Source: Paracoccaceae bacterium (GTDB taxonomy: Bacteria; Pseudomonadota; Alphaproteobacteria; Rhodobacterales; Rhodobacteraceae). From it: a stretch of 6,587 nt of DNA. The notes beneath the pieces are model-generated. The model saw only the letters and a list, made by a program, of their open reading frames with translations, ran no database searches and was not told the DNA's origin. Below, in pieces: positions 1-6,587 of this stretch (its first letter is position 1; every line of letters starts with the position of its first letter). Location of the stretch: the NCBI GenBank assembly GCA_007131945.1, contig SLPP01000412.1, forward strand, positions 1 through 6,587. The letters are read 5' to 3'. The position numbers were made by a program, and so were the translations under genes.

Positions 1-36
1 AACCTCGCCCGCGTCAGCGCGGTCTTCCGCTTCTGA
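1..36 (+). CDS. C-terminal end of an upstream gene (partial, unidentified)
   Basis: The first 33 bases read in frame 1 as NLARVSAVFRF followed by TGA at 34-36. All eleven codons end in G or C, as the real genes of this window do, and a hairpin terminator follows 24 bases after the stop, so this is probably the tail of a real + strand gene. Eleven residues are too few to identify the family. By context it might be another methyl-transfer component, such as a corrinoid protein or its activator, but nothing in the visible sequence shows that. Confidence 0.5.
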   Translation, partial: NLARVSAVFRF

Positions 37-60
37 CCGGCAACACCCAGGCGACCCGAG

Positions 61-90
61 ACCCGGCCCCGCGGCCGGGTTTCTTCGTTC
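61..90 (+). terminator. Rho-independent-type terminator of the upstream gene
   Basis: A perfect 8-bp stem, ACCCGGCC (61-68) pairing with GGCCGGGT (73-80), closes a 4-base loop (CCGC). It is followed by a short T-rich run (TTTCTTCGTT). It lies just after the stop at 34-36 and therefore separates the upstream gene from the operon that starts at 210. The T tract is interrupted, so termination may be partial. Confidence 0.7.
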
Positions 91-138
91 CGGACCGATG
101 CGCGCCCGCTGGTCTTGCACGACGTCGCAACCCGTCGC

Positions 139-195
139 ATGGCGGTCGAAATCCGCCATCCGGCGCGTCCGCGATGGCCTATCAGGGATCCGGAC
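139..195 (+). promoter_or_regulatory. Structured 5' leader of the methyl-transfer operon (two hairpins)
   Basis: Two dyads sit in series before the first gene. The first is perfect: ATGGCGG (139-145) pairs with CCGCCAT (153-159) around a 7-base loop. The second pairs GTCCG plus GAT (167-171 and 173-175, with one bulged C) to ATC plus CGGAC (188-195). Inside it CCT (178-180) may pair with AGG (184-186). The second stem ends at the base before the Shine-Dalgarno sequence AAAGGAG (196-202). This could be an RNA leader that tunes translation, or DNA operators. I recognise no known riboswitch class here. A direct repeat CGTCGCA at 123-129 and 133-139 lies just upstream. No convincing -35/-10 pair is visible in 91-140. 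Confidence 0.4.
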
Positions 196-209
196 AAAGG
201 AGTTATCGC

Positions 210-515
210 ATGAACCCCGTCACCATCGTCTACTGGCGCGACATCCCCGCCCAGGTCATCGTCGGCAAGGGCCGGCGCGGGGTGAAGATCCAGCTCTCCG
301 AACGCTTCGAACAGGCGATCGACCGCTGCGCGATGAAGGTCGGCGCGAAGGATGCCGACGCCTATCTGGCCGAGTGGCGGAAAGCGTCGCCCGTCGATGT
401 CGCTGGCGCGCCGGAAGAGGTCGCTCGCGCCGAGGCCGCGCGGCTGGAAGCGGATTACGACGCCGCCAGACTGAAGGCGCTGATCGCCAATGATGGCTGG
501 GATGCGCGCACGTAA
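210..515 (+). CDS. Small 'virulence factor' family protein, function unknown
   Basis: This is a 101-residue soluble protein with no signal peptide or membrane segment. The N-terminal half carries the motif YWRDIPAQV (residues 8-16) followed by a basic stretch (GKGRRGVKIQLSERF, 20-34). This resembles the small Pfam 'Virulence_fact' family (PF13769, named from memory), often annotated as 'virulence factor' in alphaproteobacteria. The C-terminal part (about 65-92) is Ala/Glu/Arg-rich and probably helical. I chose ATG 210 because AAAGGAG (196-202) lies 7 bases upstream; the in-frame ATG at 174 has no ribosome site and falls within the second leader hairpin. The gene is first in an operon, 16 bases before a MetF-like reductase and then a corrinoid/folate methyltransferase. 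A role beside those enzymes is therefore more likely than virulence, but its biochemical function is unknown. Confidence 0.85.
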   Translation: MNPVTIVYWRDIPAQVIVGKGRRGVKIQLSERFEQAIDRCAMKVGAKDADAYLAEWRKASPVDVAGAPEEVARAEAARLEADYDAARLKALIANDGWDART

Positions 516-531
516 CCTCTGGGAGGCGCTG

Positions 532-1443
532 ATGGCAATCTTCAAGTTCGGTCGCAAGGACACCCCCGCCACCGGCTCGGCCGATCTGGCTGCCTTCCTG
601 CAGGGCTTCTCGATCGAGGTGATGCCGCGCACCGCCGAGAAGGTCGAGGATTTCCGCGCGCTCCTGCCCGGCGGCACGCGCGTCTACATCGCCCATATCG
701 ACGGCACGCCCATCGACGAGATGGTGGCGACGGCCGCGCGCCTGCGCACCGAGGGTTTCGAGCCGATGCCGCATTTCCCGGCCCGCATCATCGCCGACCG
801 GGCGATGCTGAAGGACTGGGTCGCGCGCTACCGCGGCGAGGCGGATGTGAAGCAGGCACTGCTGCTCGCCGGCGGGCTGCCGAAGCCGAAGGGCGATCTG
901 CATTCCTCGATGCAGCTCCTCGAATCGGGCGCCTTCGACGGGTTCGAGCGGCTGCACGTCGCCGGCCATCCCGAGGGGAACAAGGACATCGATCCCGACG
1001 GCTCGGACCGGATGGTGATGGAGGCCTTGCGCTGGAAGCAGGCCTTCGCCGAGCGCACCGACGCGCAGATGGCGATCGCGACGCAGTTCTGCTTCGACGC
1101 CGGCCCCGTGATCCACTGGGCGAACCGGCTCCAGGCCGAAGGGATCGCCCTGCCCGTCCATATCGGCGTGGCCGGCCCCGCGAAACTCCAGACGCTGATC
1201 AAGTTCGCCATTGCCTGCGGCGTCGGTCCCTCGCTCAAGGTCCTGCAGAAGCGGGCGATGGATGTCTCGAAGCTGCTCGTGCCCTACGAGCCCGACGCCT
1301 TCCTTGAGGCGCTGGCGGCCCACAAGGCCAAGGCCCCCGGCTTCGGGATCGAGGCCGTGCATTTCTTCCCGCTCGGCGGTATCAAGGCCACTGCCGACTG
1401 GACCCAACGCCACGGCCAGCGCCCCCAGCGCGCGGCCGCCTGA
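532..1443 (+). CDS. Divergent methylenetetrahydrofolate reductase (MetF-like)
   Basis: A 303-residue cytosolic TIM-barrel protein of the MetF family, whose classical members reduce 5,10-methylene-THF to 5-methyl-THF using FAD. Visible family motifs are FSIEVMPRTAEK (26-37), matching the SFEFFPP motif with the catalytic Glu at E29; AGHPEG (144-149); TQFCFD (184-189), matching TQFFFD with the folate-site Gln at Q185; HIGVAGP (210-216); and HFFPLGG (277-283). The segment equal to E. coli RGDLP reads AGGLP (113-117), so the flavin-site Asp (D120 in E. coli) is Gly here. ATG 532 is chosen for GGAGG (522-526), 5 bases upstream; the earlier in-frame ATG at 490 overlaps the preceding gene and has no such site. 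It sits between the small family protein and a methyl-THF:cobalamin methyltransferase. It may work in the oxidative direction on methyl-THF made during demethylation (inference). It is probably a paralogue rather than the biosynthetic metF. Confidence 0.85.
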   Translation: MAIFKFGRKDTPATGSADLAAFLQGFSIEVMPRTAEKVEDFRALLPGGTRVYIAHIDGTPIDEMVATAARLRTEGFEPMPHFPARIIADRAMLKDWVARYRGEADVKQALLLAGGLPKPKGDLHSSMQLLESGAFDGFERLHVAGHPEGNKDIDPDGSDRMVMEALRWKQAFAERTDAQMAIATQFCFDAGPVIHWANRLQAEGIALPVHIGVAGPAKLQTLIKFAIACGVGPSLKVLQKRAMDVSKLLVPYEPDAFLEALAAHKAKAPGFGIEAVHFFPLGGIKATADWTQRHGQRPQRAAA

Positions 1444-1458
1444 CCCGAAAGAGAGACC

Positions 1459-2418
1459 ATGACCCGCACCGTCGTCGAATCCGCCACCAAGACCGTCGTC
1501 ATCGGCTTTGACGAGCCCTTCTGCGTGATCGGCGAGCGGATCAACCCGACCGGGCGCAAGAAACTCGCCGCGGAACTCGAAGCCGGTGACTTCTCGACCG
1601 TCGAGAAGGACGCGCTCGAGCAGGTCGCCTGCGGGGCGATGGTGCTCGATGTCAACGCGGGCGTGGTCTACAACTCGAACCCCGACCCGAACCAGACCGA
1701 ACCGCCCCTGATGACGAGGATGATCGAGCTGGTTCAGGGGCTCGTCGACGTGCCGCTCTGCATCGACAGCTCGGTACCGGCGGCGCTTGAGGCCGGTCTC
1801 GCGGCGGCGAAGGGCCGGCCGCTGCTGAATTCGGTCACCGGCGAGGAGGAGCGGCTGGAACTCGTCCTGCCGCTGGTGAAGAAGTACAACGTCCCCGTCG
1901 TCGCCATCTCGAACGACGATACCGGCATCTCCGAAGACCCCGACATCCGCTTCGCCGTGGCCAGGAAGATCGTCGAACGCGCCGCCGATTTCGGCATCCC
2001 GGCGCATGACATCGTCGTCGATCCGCTGGTCATGCCGGTGGGCGCGATGGCCACCGCCGGGCAACAGGTCTTCGCGCTCGTGCGCCGCCTGCGCGAGGAG
2101 CTCGGCGTCAACACCACCTGCGGCGCCTCGAACATTTCCTTCGGCCTGCCCAACCGGCACGGGATCAACGCCGCCTTCCTGCCCATGGCGATCGGCGCCG
2201 GCATGACCAGCGCGATCATGAATCCGGTTCGCGCCGTCGAGATGGAGGCGATCCGGGCGGCGAACCTGCTGATGAACCACGACCCCAATGGCGGCGAGTG
2301 GATCCGGCTCGCTAAGGTGCTCGAGGCGGTCAAGGAAGGCGCCAGCTTCGCCGAGGCGAGCCAGGCGGCCACGCAGGCAAGCTCCGGCCGTCGCGGCGGA
2401 CGCCGAGCGCGTGCCTGA
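1459..2418 (+). CDS. Methyltetrahydrofolate:cobalamin methyltransferase (pterin-binding domain)
   Basis: This 319-residue cytosolic protein consists of a single pterin-binding TIM barrel, as in the folate domain of MetH, AcsE and MtgA. Motifs in order are VIGERINPTGRK (23-34), GAMVLDVNAG (59-68) with D64, LCIDSS (100-105), LLNSVTG (122-128), DIVVDPL (184-190) with D188, and CGASNISFGLPNRHGINAAF (221-240) with N225. These are the residues that bind the pterin and support methyl transfer in the family. No B12-binding or SAM-activation module is present, so a separate corrinoid protein must be the partner. The C-terminus is a short basic Gly/Arg tail (309-319) that looks disordered. It starts 15 bases after the MetF-like gene, with only a weak GAGAG ribosome site (1450-1454). 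By analogy with glycine betaine demethylation it may methylate THF from methyl-cobalamin. The direction and the methyl source are inferred. Confidence 0.88.
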   Translation: MTRTVVESATKTVVIGFDEPFCVIGERINPTGRKKLAAELEAGDFSTVEKDALEQVACGAMVLDVNAGVVYNSNPDPNQTEPPLMTRMIELVQGLVDVPLCIDSSVPAALEAGLAAAKGRPLLNSVTGEEERLELVLPLVKKYNVPVVAISNDDTGISEDPDIRFAVARKIVERAADFGIPAHDIVVDPLVMPVGAMATAGQQVFALVRRLREELGVNTTCGASNISFGLPNRHGINAAFLPMAIGAGMTSAIMNPVRAVEMEAIRAANLLMNHDPNGGEWIRLAKVLEAVKEGASFAEASQAATQASSGRRGGRRARA

Positions 2419-2454
2419 GGCCGCCGCGCACCTGTCCGGCCATCATCGAAACGA

Positions 2455-2468
2455 TTGACGCAGATCAA
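2455..2468 (+). promoter_or_regulatory. FNR/FnrL-type binding site upstream of the universal stress gene
   Basis: TTGAC-N4-ATCAA matches the FNR consensus TTGAT-N4-ATCAA at nine of ten fixed positions. It lies in the 111-base gap between the methyltransferase operon and the stress gene, centred 68 bases before the start codon. Class II placement (-41.5) would put the transcription start near 2503 and the -10 near 2491-2496, where only a weak hexamer (CAAGCT) is seen. Low-oxygen activation of a universal stress protein by FNR homologues is known in bacteria; its operation here is inference. Confidence 0.65.
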
Positions 2469-2472
2469 CGCT

Positions 2473-2493
2473 TTGCGCCAAAGTCTGGCGCAA
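2473..2493. promoter_or_regulatory. Perfect 8-bp inverted repeat, possible operator
   Basis: TTGCGCCA (2473-2480) and TGGCGCAA (2486-2493) are exact reverse complements around a 5-base spacer. The dyad starts 4 bases after the FNR-type box and would overlap the expected core promoter of the stress gene. A second regulator could bind here, or the sequence could fold if transcription starts upstream. I do not recognise the motif as belonging to a named regulator. Confidence 0.45.
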
Positions 2494-2529
2494 GCTCGCG
2501 ACAACCGCGATCCGGGACAGGAGGACACC

Positions 2530-2940
2530 ATGTACAAGAACATCATCGTCGCCATCGACCTGAGCCACGGCGAAGCCGGCAAGGAGTTGATCGACCGGGC
2601 CAAGTCACTGGTCGACGAAGGCGGAACGATCCGCCTCGTGCATGTGCTCGAGGACGTGCCGAGCTACATCGCCGCCGAACTGCCGCGCGATCTCAATGCC
2701 CGCCGTCAGGCCGAGGCCAAGGTCGAGTTGGGGCTTCTGGCAAAGGAAGTTTCGGGCAATGCCACCGCCGAGGTCCGTACCGGCGCGCCGGCGAGCCAGA
2801 TCCTGCAGGCCGCCGAGGATCACGGCGCCGACCTGATCATGATCGCCTCGCACCGTCCGGGCCTGAGCGACTACTTCATCGGGTCGACCGCGGCCCGCGT
2901 CGTCCGCCACTCGCAATGCTCGGTCCTGATCGCCCGCTGA
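2530..2940 (+). CDS. Universal stress protein, UspF-like
   Basis: A 136-residue cytosolic single-domain UspA-fold protein. It begins MYKNIIVAID with the usual Asp at D10 and ends with the nucleotide-loop segment IASHRPGLSDYFIGSTAARV (105-124), followed by VVRHSQCSVLIAR. The HRP form of the loop, in place of HGRGG, is that of the E. coli UspF group, whose start (MYKTILVPID) and end (ASHRP...LLGS...VVRHAECSVLVVR) it closely follows. Length is typical. The start is ATG 2530, 5 bases after CAGGAGG (2518-2524); a longer in-frame reading from 2455 would place its start inside the FNR-type box. The 111-base gap and that box suggest its own promoter, active when oxygen is low. Universal stress proteins of this type support survival under energy or oxygen limitation. 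A link to the methyl-transfer genes is not required by the sequence. Confidence 0.93.
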   Translation: MYKNIIVAIDLSHGEAGKELIDRAKSLVDEGGTIRLVHVLEDVPSYIAAELPRDLNARRQAEAKVELGLLAKEVSGNATAEVRTGAPASQILQAAEDHGADLIMIASHRPGLSDYFIGSTAARVVRHSQCSVLIAR

Positions 2941-2960
2941 CGACGGCGCCGGACCGACAG

Positions 2961-3015
2961 CGGGACGCGCCGGCACCGCCGCGCAACGGCGGCGGCCACC
3001 GGCGCAGGCCCGTTT
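2961..3015 (+). terminator. Nested GC-rich hairpin terminator after the universal stress gene
   Basis: Three stacked pairings form one long imperfect stem: CGGG (2961-2964) with CCCG (3009-3012), GCGCCGG (2967-2973) with CCGGCGC (2999-3005), and CCGCCG (2976-2981) with CGGCGG (2987-2992). The loop is CGCAA and small internal loops separate the stems. TTT follows at 3013-3015. The hairpin starts 20 bases after the stress gene stop. The T tract is short. There is no matching A tract on the left, so it is not an obvious terminator for the convergent methyltransferase gene. Confidence 0.6.
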
Positions 3016-3129
3016 CGAAGAAGTTGCGATCCGGTTAACGCTTCAAGGCTTTCCCTTGCAGATCTGAGGCTTGTCGGCTTGAGCAAATTTGCGCAGGCCC
3101 GCCTCGCCAATCGCCGCGACCCACCGCAA

Positions 3130-4674
3130 TCAGCCGAAGGCGTCGGGCTCGGAGGCCTTGCGCTGGTCGACGAACGCCTGCAGCGCCTCCTGGATCGCCG
3201 GGTCCAGATACGGCGCCTGGTGATCGCGCAGCTGCTTCTGGACCCGAACCGCCGCCAGCTGCGCCGAATCGCGCGCACCCTCGTCCTCCCAGGTCTCGAA
3301 GGGCTTGTAGTCGAGGACATCCGACCGCCAGAAGGCGGACTTGAAGTTCGCCTGGGTATGCGCGCAGCCGAGATAGTGCCCGCCCGGCCCGACCTCGCGG
3401 ATCGCGTCCATCGCCTGGGCGTTCTCGTCCACCGCGACGCCGCGCGCCAGGTGATGCAGCGCGCCCAGCTGGTCGGCATCCAGCACGAACTTCTCGAACG
3501 AGGCGACCAGCCCGCCCTCCAGCCAGCCGCAGGCATGCAGCATGAAGTTGACCCCGGCCAGGAGCGCCATGTTCAGGCTGTTCGCCGTCTCGTAGCCGGC
3601 CTGCGCATCGGGCAGTTTCGAGCCGCAGAACGACCCGCCCGACCGATACGGCAGCCCCAGCCGGCGGGCGAGCTGCCCGGCGCCATAGGTGATCTGCGCC
3701 GCCTCCGGCGTGCCGAAGGTGGGCGCGCCCGAATTCATGTCGATCGAGGTGACGAAGGCGCCCATGATCACCGGCGCGCCGGGGCGGATCAGCTGGCTGT
3801 AGGCCACGCCCGCCAGCACCTCGGCCAGCACCTGCGTCAGCGTCCCGGCCACCGTCACCGGCGCCATCGCGCCGCCGACGATGAAGGGCGAGACGATGCA
3901 GGCCTGCCCGGCGCGCGCATAGACCTCGAGCGCGCCCATCATCGTCGCGTCGAAGGTGAGCGGCGAGTTGATGTTGATGAGCGAGGTCATCACGCAGTTC
4001 TCGGCGACGAACTCCGCGCCGAACAGGATCTCGGCCATCTTCACCGAATCCTCGGCCCGCACCGGCTCGGTGACCGAGCCCATGAACGGCTTGTCGGAAA
4101 GCGTCATATGCGCCATCAGCATGTCCAGATGACGCTTGTTCACCGGGATGTCGGTCGGCTCGCAGACCGTGCCGCCGGAATGGTGCAGCCATTTCGACAT
4201 GTAGCCGAGCTTCACGAAGTTGCGGAAATCCTCGATCGTCGCATAGCGCCGCCCGCCATCGATGTCGCGCACGAAGGGCGGCCCGTAGACCGGGGCGAGT
4301 ACCAGCGTATTGCCGCCGATCTCGACCGACCGGGCCGGGTTGCGCGCATGCTGGGTGAACCGCGCCGGCGCCGTGGCGCAGAGCCTGCGCGCCAGCCCGC
4401 GCGGGATCCGCACCCGCTCGCCCTGCACATCCGCCCCGGCCTGCCGCCACAGATCCAGCGCCGCCGGGTTGTCGACGAAATTGACGCCGATCTCCTCCAG
4501 CACCGTCTCGGCGTTCCACTCGATGATCTGCAGCGCCTCCTCGGTGAGGATCTCCAGATTGGGGATATTGCGCTCGATGAAGCGCGCGGTTTCGATCGAG
4601 ACCGCGGTCCGCTCGGCCCGCCGTGCCGCCCCGCCACCGCCGCGCGCCCGCCGTTCCGCCCGTGCCTCGGTCAT
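3130..4674 (-). CDS. Trimethylamine methyltransferase (MttB) superfamily protein, non-pyrrolysine
   Basis: A 514-residue cytosolic protein of the MttB superfamily, whose characterised members transfer a methyl group from trimethylamine or a quaternary amine (for example MtgB with glycine betaine) to a corrinoid protein. Visible landmarks are an N-terminal helical region ([20 protein letters not shown], 26-45), [15 protein letters not shown] (231-245), a catalytic-barrel segment [18 protein letters not shown] (345-362), [10 protein letters not shown] (380-389) and [16 protein letters not shown] (429-444). The frame is open throughout with no in-frame TAG, so it lacks pyrrolysine and belongs to the MtgB-like branch. 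Residues 7-22 are a low-complexity Arg/Gly/Ala run. ATG 4674 is chosen for GGAG (4683-4686) 8 bases upstream; the frame stays open to 4785 but without a better start. It is convergent with the stress gene and divergent from guaA. The substrate cannot be read from sequence, and no corrinoid protein gene is visible. Confidence 0.9.
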   Translation of the reverse strand: MTEARAERRARGGGGAARRAERTAVSIETARFIERNIPNLEILTEEALQIIEWNAETVLEEIGVNFVDNPAALDLWRQAGADVQGERVRIPRGLARRLCATAPARFTQHARNPARSVEIGGNTLVLAPVYGPPFVRDIDGGRRYATIEDFRNFVKLGYMSKWLHHSGGTVCEPTDIPVNKRHLDMLMAHMTLSDKPFMGSVTEPVRAEDSVKMAEILFGAEFVAENCVMTSLININSPLTFDATMMGALEVYARAGQACIVSPFIVGGAMAPVTVAGTLTQVLAEVLAGVAYSQLIRPGAPVIMGAFVTSIDMNSGAPTFGTPEAAQITYGAGQLARRLGLPYRSGGSFCGSKLPDAQAGYETANSLNMALLAGVNFMLHACGWLEGGLVASFEKFVLDADQLGALHHLARGVAVDENAQAMDAIREVGPGGHYLGCAHTQANFKSAFWRSDVLDYKPFETWEDEGARDSAQLAAVRVQKQLRDHQAPYLDPAIQEALQAFVDQRKASEPDAFG

Positions 4675-4814
4675 GCTGGAAACTCCGTCCTGCCGGTTTG
4701 CGCATCCGATACGCGAGCCGCGCCCGCGGCAATGGCCCGGAAGCGCCGCCTGAGCGCCAAAGACGACATCGGCACGGACTTGCACGGCCGGGCGTTCTGC
4801 CCTATCGCCCGGCC
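4675..4814. promoter_or_regulatory. Divergent intergenic region between the MttB-like gene and guaA
   Basis: These 140 bases must hold the start signals for both divergent genes. On the - strand only the GGAG ribosome site (4683-4686) is clear. A TTGCCG / TATCGG pair at 4732-4727 and 4711-4706 is spaced only 15 bases apart and is weak. On the + strand TTGCAC (4780-4785) and TATCGC (4803-4808) are 17 bases apart and would start transcription at about 4815, the A of the guaA ATG. Each hexamer matches consensus at only three positions. No known riboswitch is recognised. Confidence 0.35.
4786..4814 (+). promoter_or_regulatory. Perfect 9-bp inverted repeat abutting the guaA start codon
   Basis: GGCCGGGCG (4786-4794) and CGCCCGGCC (4806-4814) are exact reverse complements around an 11-base spacer (4795-4805). 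The right arm ends at the base before ATG 4815. No Shine-Dalgarno sequence is present in this stretch. In RNA the very stable stem would cover the ribosome-binding region. If the transcript is leaderless, the dyad would instead be a DNA site spanning the core promoter. Confidence 0.5.
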
Positions 4815-6371
<1,557 letters not shown>

Positions 6372-6412
6372 CCGCGCGGCCCTTTCCCGCTTGCGCCGGC
6401 CAGACAGCCAGA

Positions 6413-6490
6413 TTTCCGGTTAAAATCCGGTTAAATTGTTATGGGTAACATATTGTTTTCAATGGTTTGCTTCGTTGTCCAAATTTGGAC
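6413..6490. promoter_or_regulatory. AT-rich motif cluster with a CtrA-type TTAA-N7-TTAA site and dyads
   Basis: This block is far richer in A+T than the rest of the window. It holds a tandem direct repeat TCCGGTTAAA (6415-6424 and 6426-6435) that creates TTAA-N7-TTAA at 6420-6434, the form bound by the alphaproteobacterial regulator CtrA. Then come the dyads TGTTA-N4-TAACA (6437-6450) and ATTG-N4-CAAT (6452-6463) and the perfect 14-bp palindrome GTCCAAATTTGGAC (6477-6490). It lies between guaA and a probably convergent gene, so it is not an obvious promoter for either. No clear guaA terminator is visible in 6372-6412. Confidence 0.4.
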
Positions 6491-6517
6491 GCATGGCCCC
6501 GAAGGCAGCAGAAACGC

Positions 6518-6587
6518 TCACAACCAGCGCCGCACCCGCCCCATCCAGGCCTCCGCCTCGGCGCCGAACATGCGCCTCAGCCGCGCC
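6518..6587 (-). CDS. C-terminal end of a - strand gene (partial, unidentified)
   Basis: Read on the - strand from the window edge, the frame gives ARLRRMFGAEAEAWMGRVRRWL and then TGA at 6520-6518. Every one of the 22 sense codons ends in G or C, like the confirmed genes here. The competing + strand reading from ATG 6493 uses many A- and T-ending codons. The tail is an amphipathic, Arg/Trp-containing segment, and I do not recognise the family. If real, the gene is convergent with guaA and starts beyond the window. Confidence 0.5.
   Translation of the reverse strand, partial: ARLRRMFGAEAEAWMGRVRRWL

Noticed and set aside
256..2280. A 674-codon open frame on the - strand across the methyl-transfer operon.
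   Set aside because: It is antisense to three genes with clear family motifs and good ribosome sites. Its product is a Gly/Arg/His/Asp-rich sequence with no recognisable domain, as expected from antisense frames in GC-rich DNA.
2419..2441. GGCCG...CGGCC dyad after the methyltransferase stop as a terminator.
   Set aside because: Only 5 bp, with a 13-base loop and no T tract. Transcription may continue into the stress gene, so no terminator is called.
4706..4732. TTGCCG / TATCGG as a promoter for the MttB-like gene on the - strand.
   Set aside because: The spacer is only 15 bases and both hexamers are weak, so it is not listed as a promoter.
6493..6587. A + strand frame starting at ATG 6493, just after the 14-bp palindrome and open to the window edge.
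   Set aside because: It has mixed third positions, a Pro/Ala/Arg-rich product and no ribosome site. The opposite-strand reading ending at 6518 has uniform G/C third positions and is more likely. More sequence to the right would settle it.

Overview
This is high-GC DNA whose coding third positions are almost all G or C. The protein families, an FNR-type box, a CtrA-type motif and the overall gene content point to an alphaproteobacterium, most likely Rhodobacterales. That placement is inference from gene content, not from a phylogenetic marker.

Layout. The window opens with the last codons of an upstream gene (1-36, +) and its hairpin terminator (about 61-83). After a leader that can fold into two successive hairpins (139-159 and 167-195) comes a tight three-gene + strand operon. 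It holds a small 'virulence factor'-family protein of unknown function (210-515), a divergent MetF-like methylenetetrahydrofolate reductase (532-1443) and a pterin-binding methyltetrahydrofolate:cobalamin methyltransferase (1459-2418). A UspF-like universal stress protein (2530-2940) follows, with its own control region: an FNR/FnrL-type box (2455-2468) and a perfect 8-bp dyad (2473-2493). It ends at a nested GC-rich hairpin (2961-3015). Convergent to it, on the - strand, is a non-pyrrolysine MttB-superfamily methyltransferase (3130-4674). Divergent from that gene is guaA, GMP synthase (4815-6371, +), which has no Shine-Dalgarno sequence and a perfect 9-bp dyad ending at its ATG. The right end is an unusually AT-rich block (about 6411-6490) with a TTAA-N7-TTAA motif and several dyads, then the tail of an unidentified - strand gene (6518-6587).

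How the genes may work together. MttB-superfamily enzymes move a methyl group from a quaternary or tertiary amine to a corrinoid protein. Pterin-binding methyltransferases pass methyl groups between corrinoid and tetrahydrofolate. A MetF-type enzyme interconverts methyl- and methylene-tetrahydrofolate. Together these three could form a corrinoid/folate C1 demethylation route for a methylated amine such as a betaine. The corrinoid-carrying protein and a corrinoid-reactivating protein are not in the window, so the route is incomplete here and the substrate is unknown. GuaA is housekeeping purine synthesis and is probably just a neighbour.

The least explained items are the structured leader of the methyl-transfer operon, the loss of a conserved flavin-site aspartate in the MetF-like protein, the dyad abutting the guaA start codon, and the AT-rich motif cluster at the right end.
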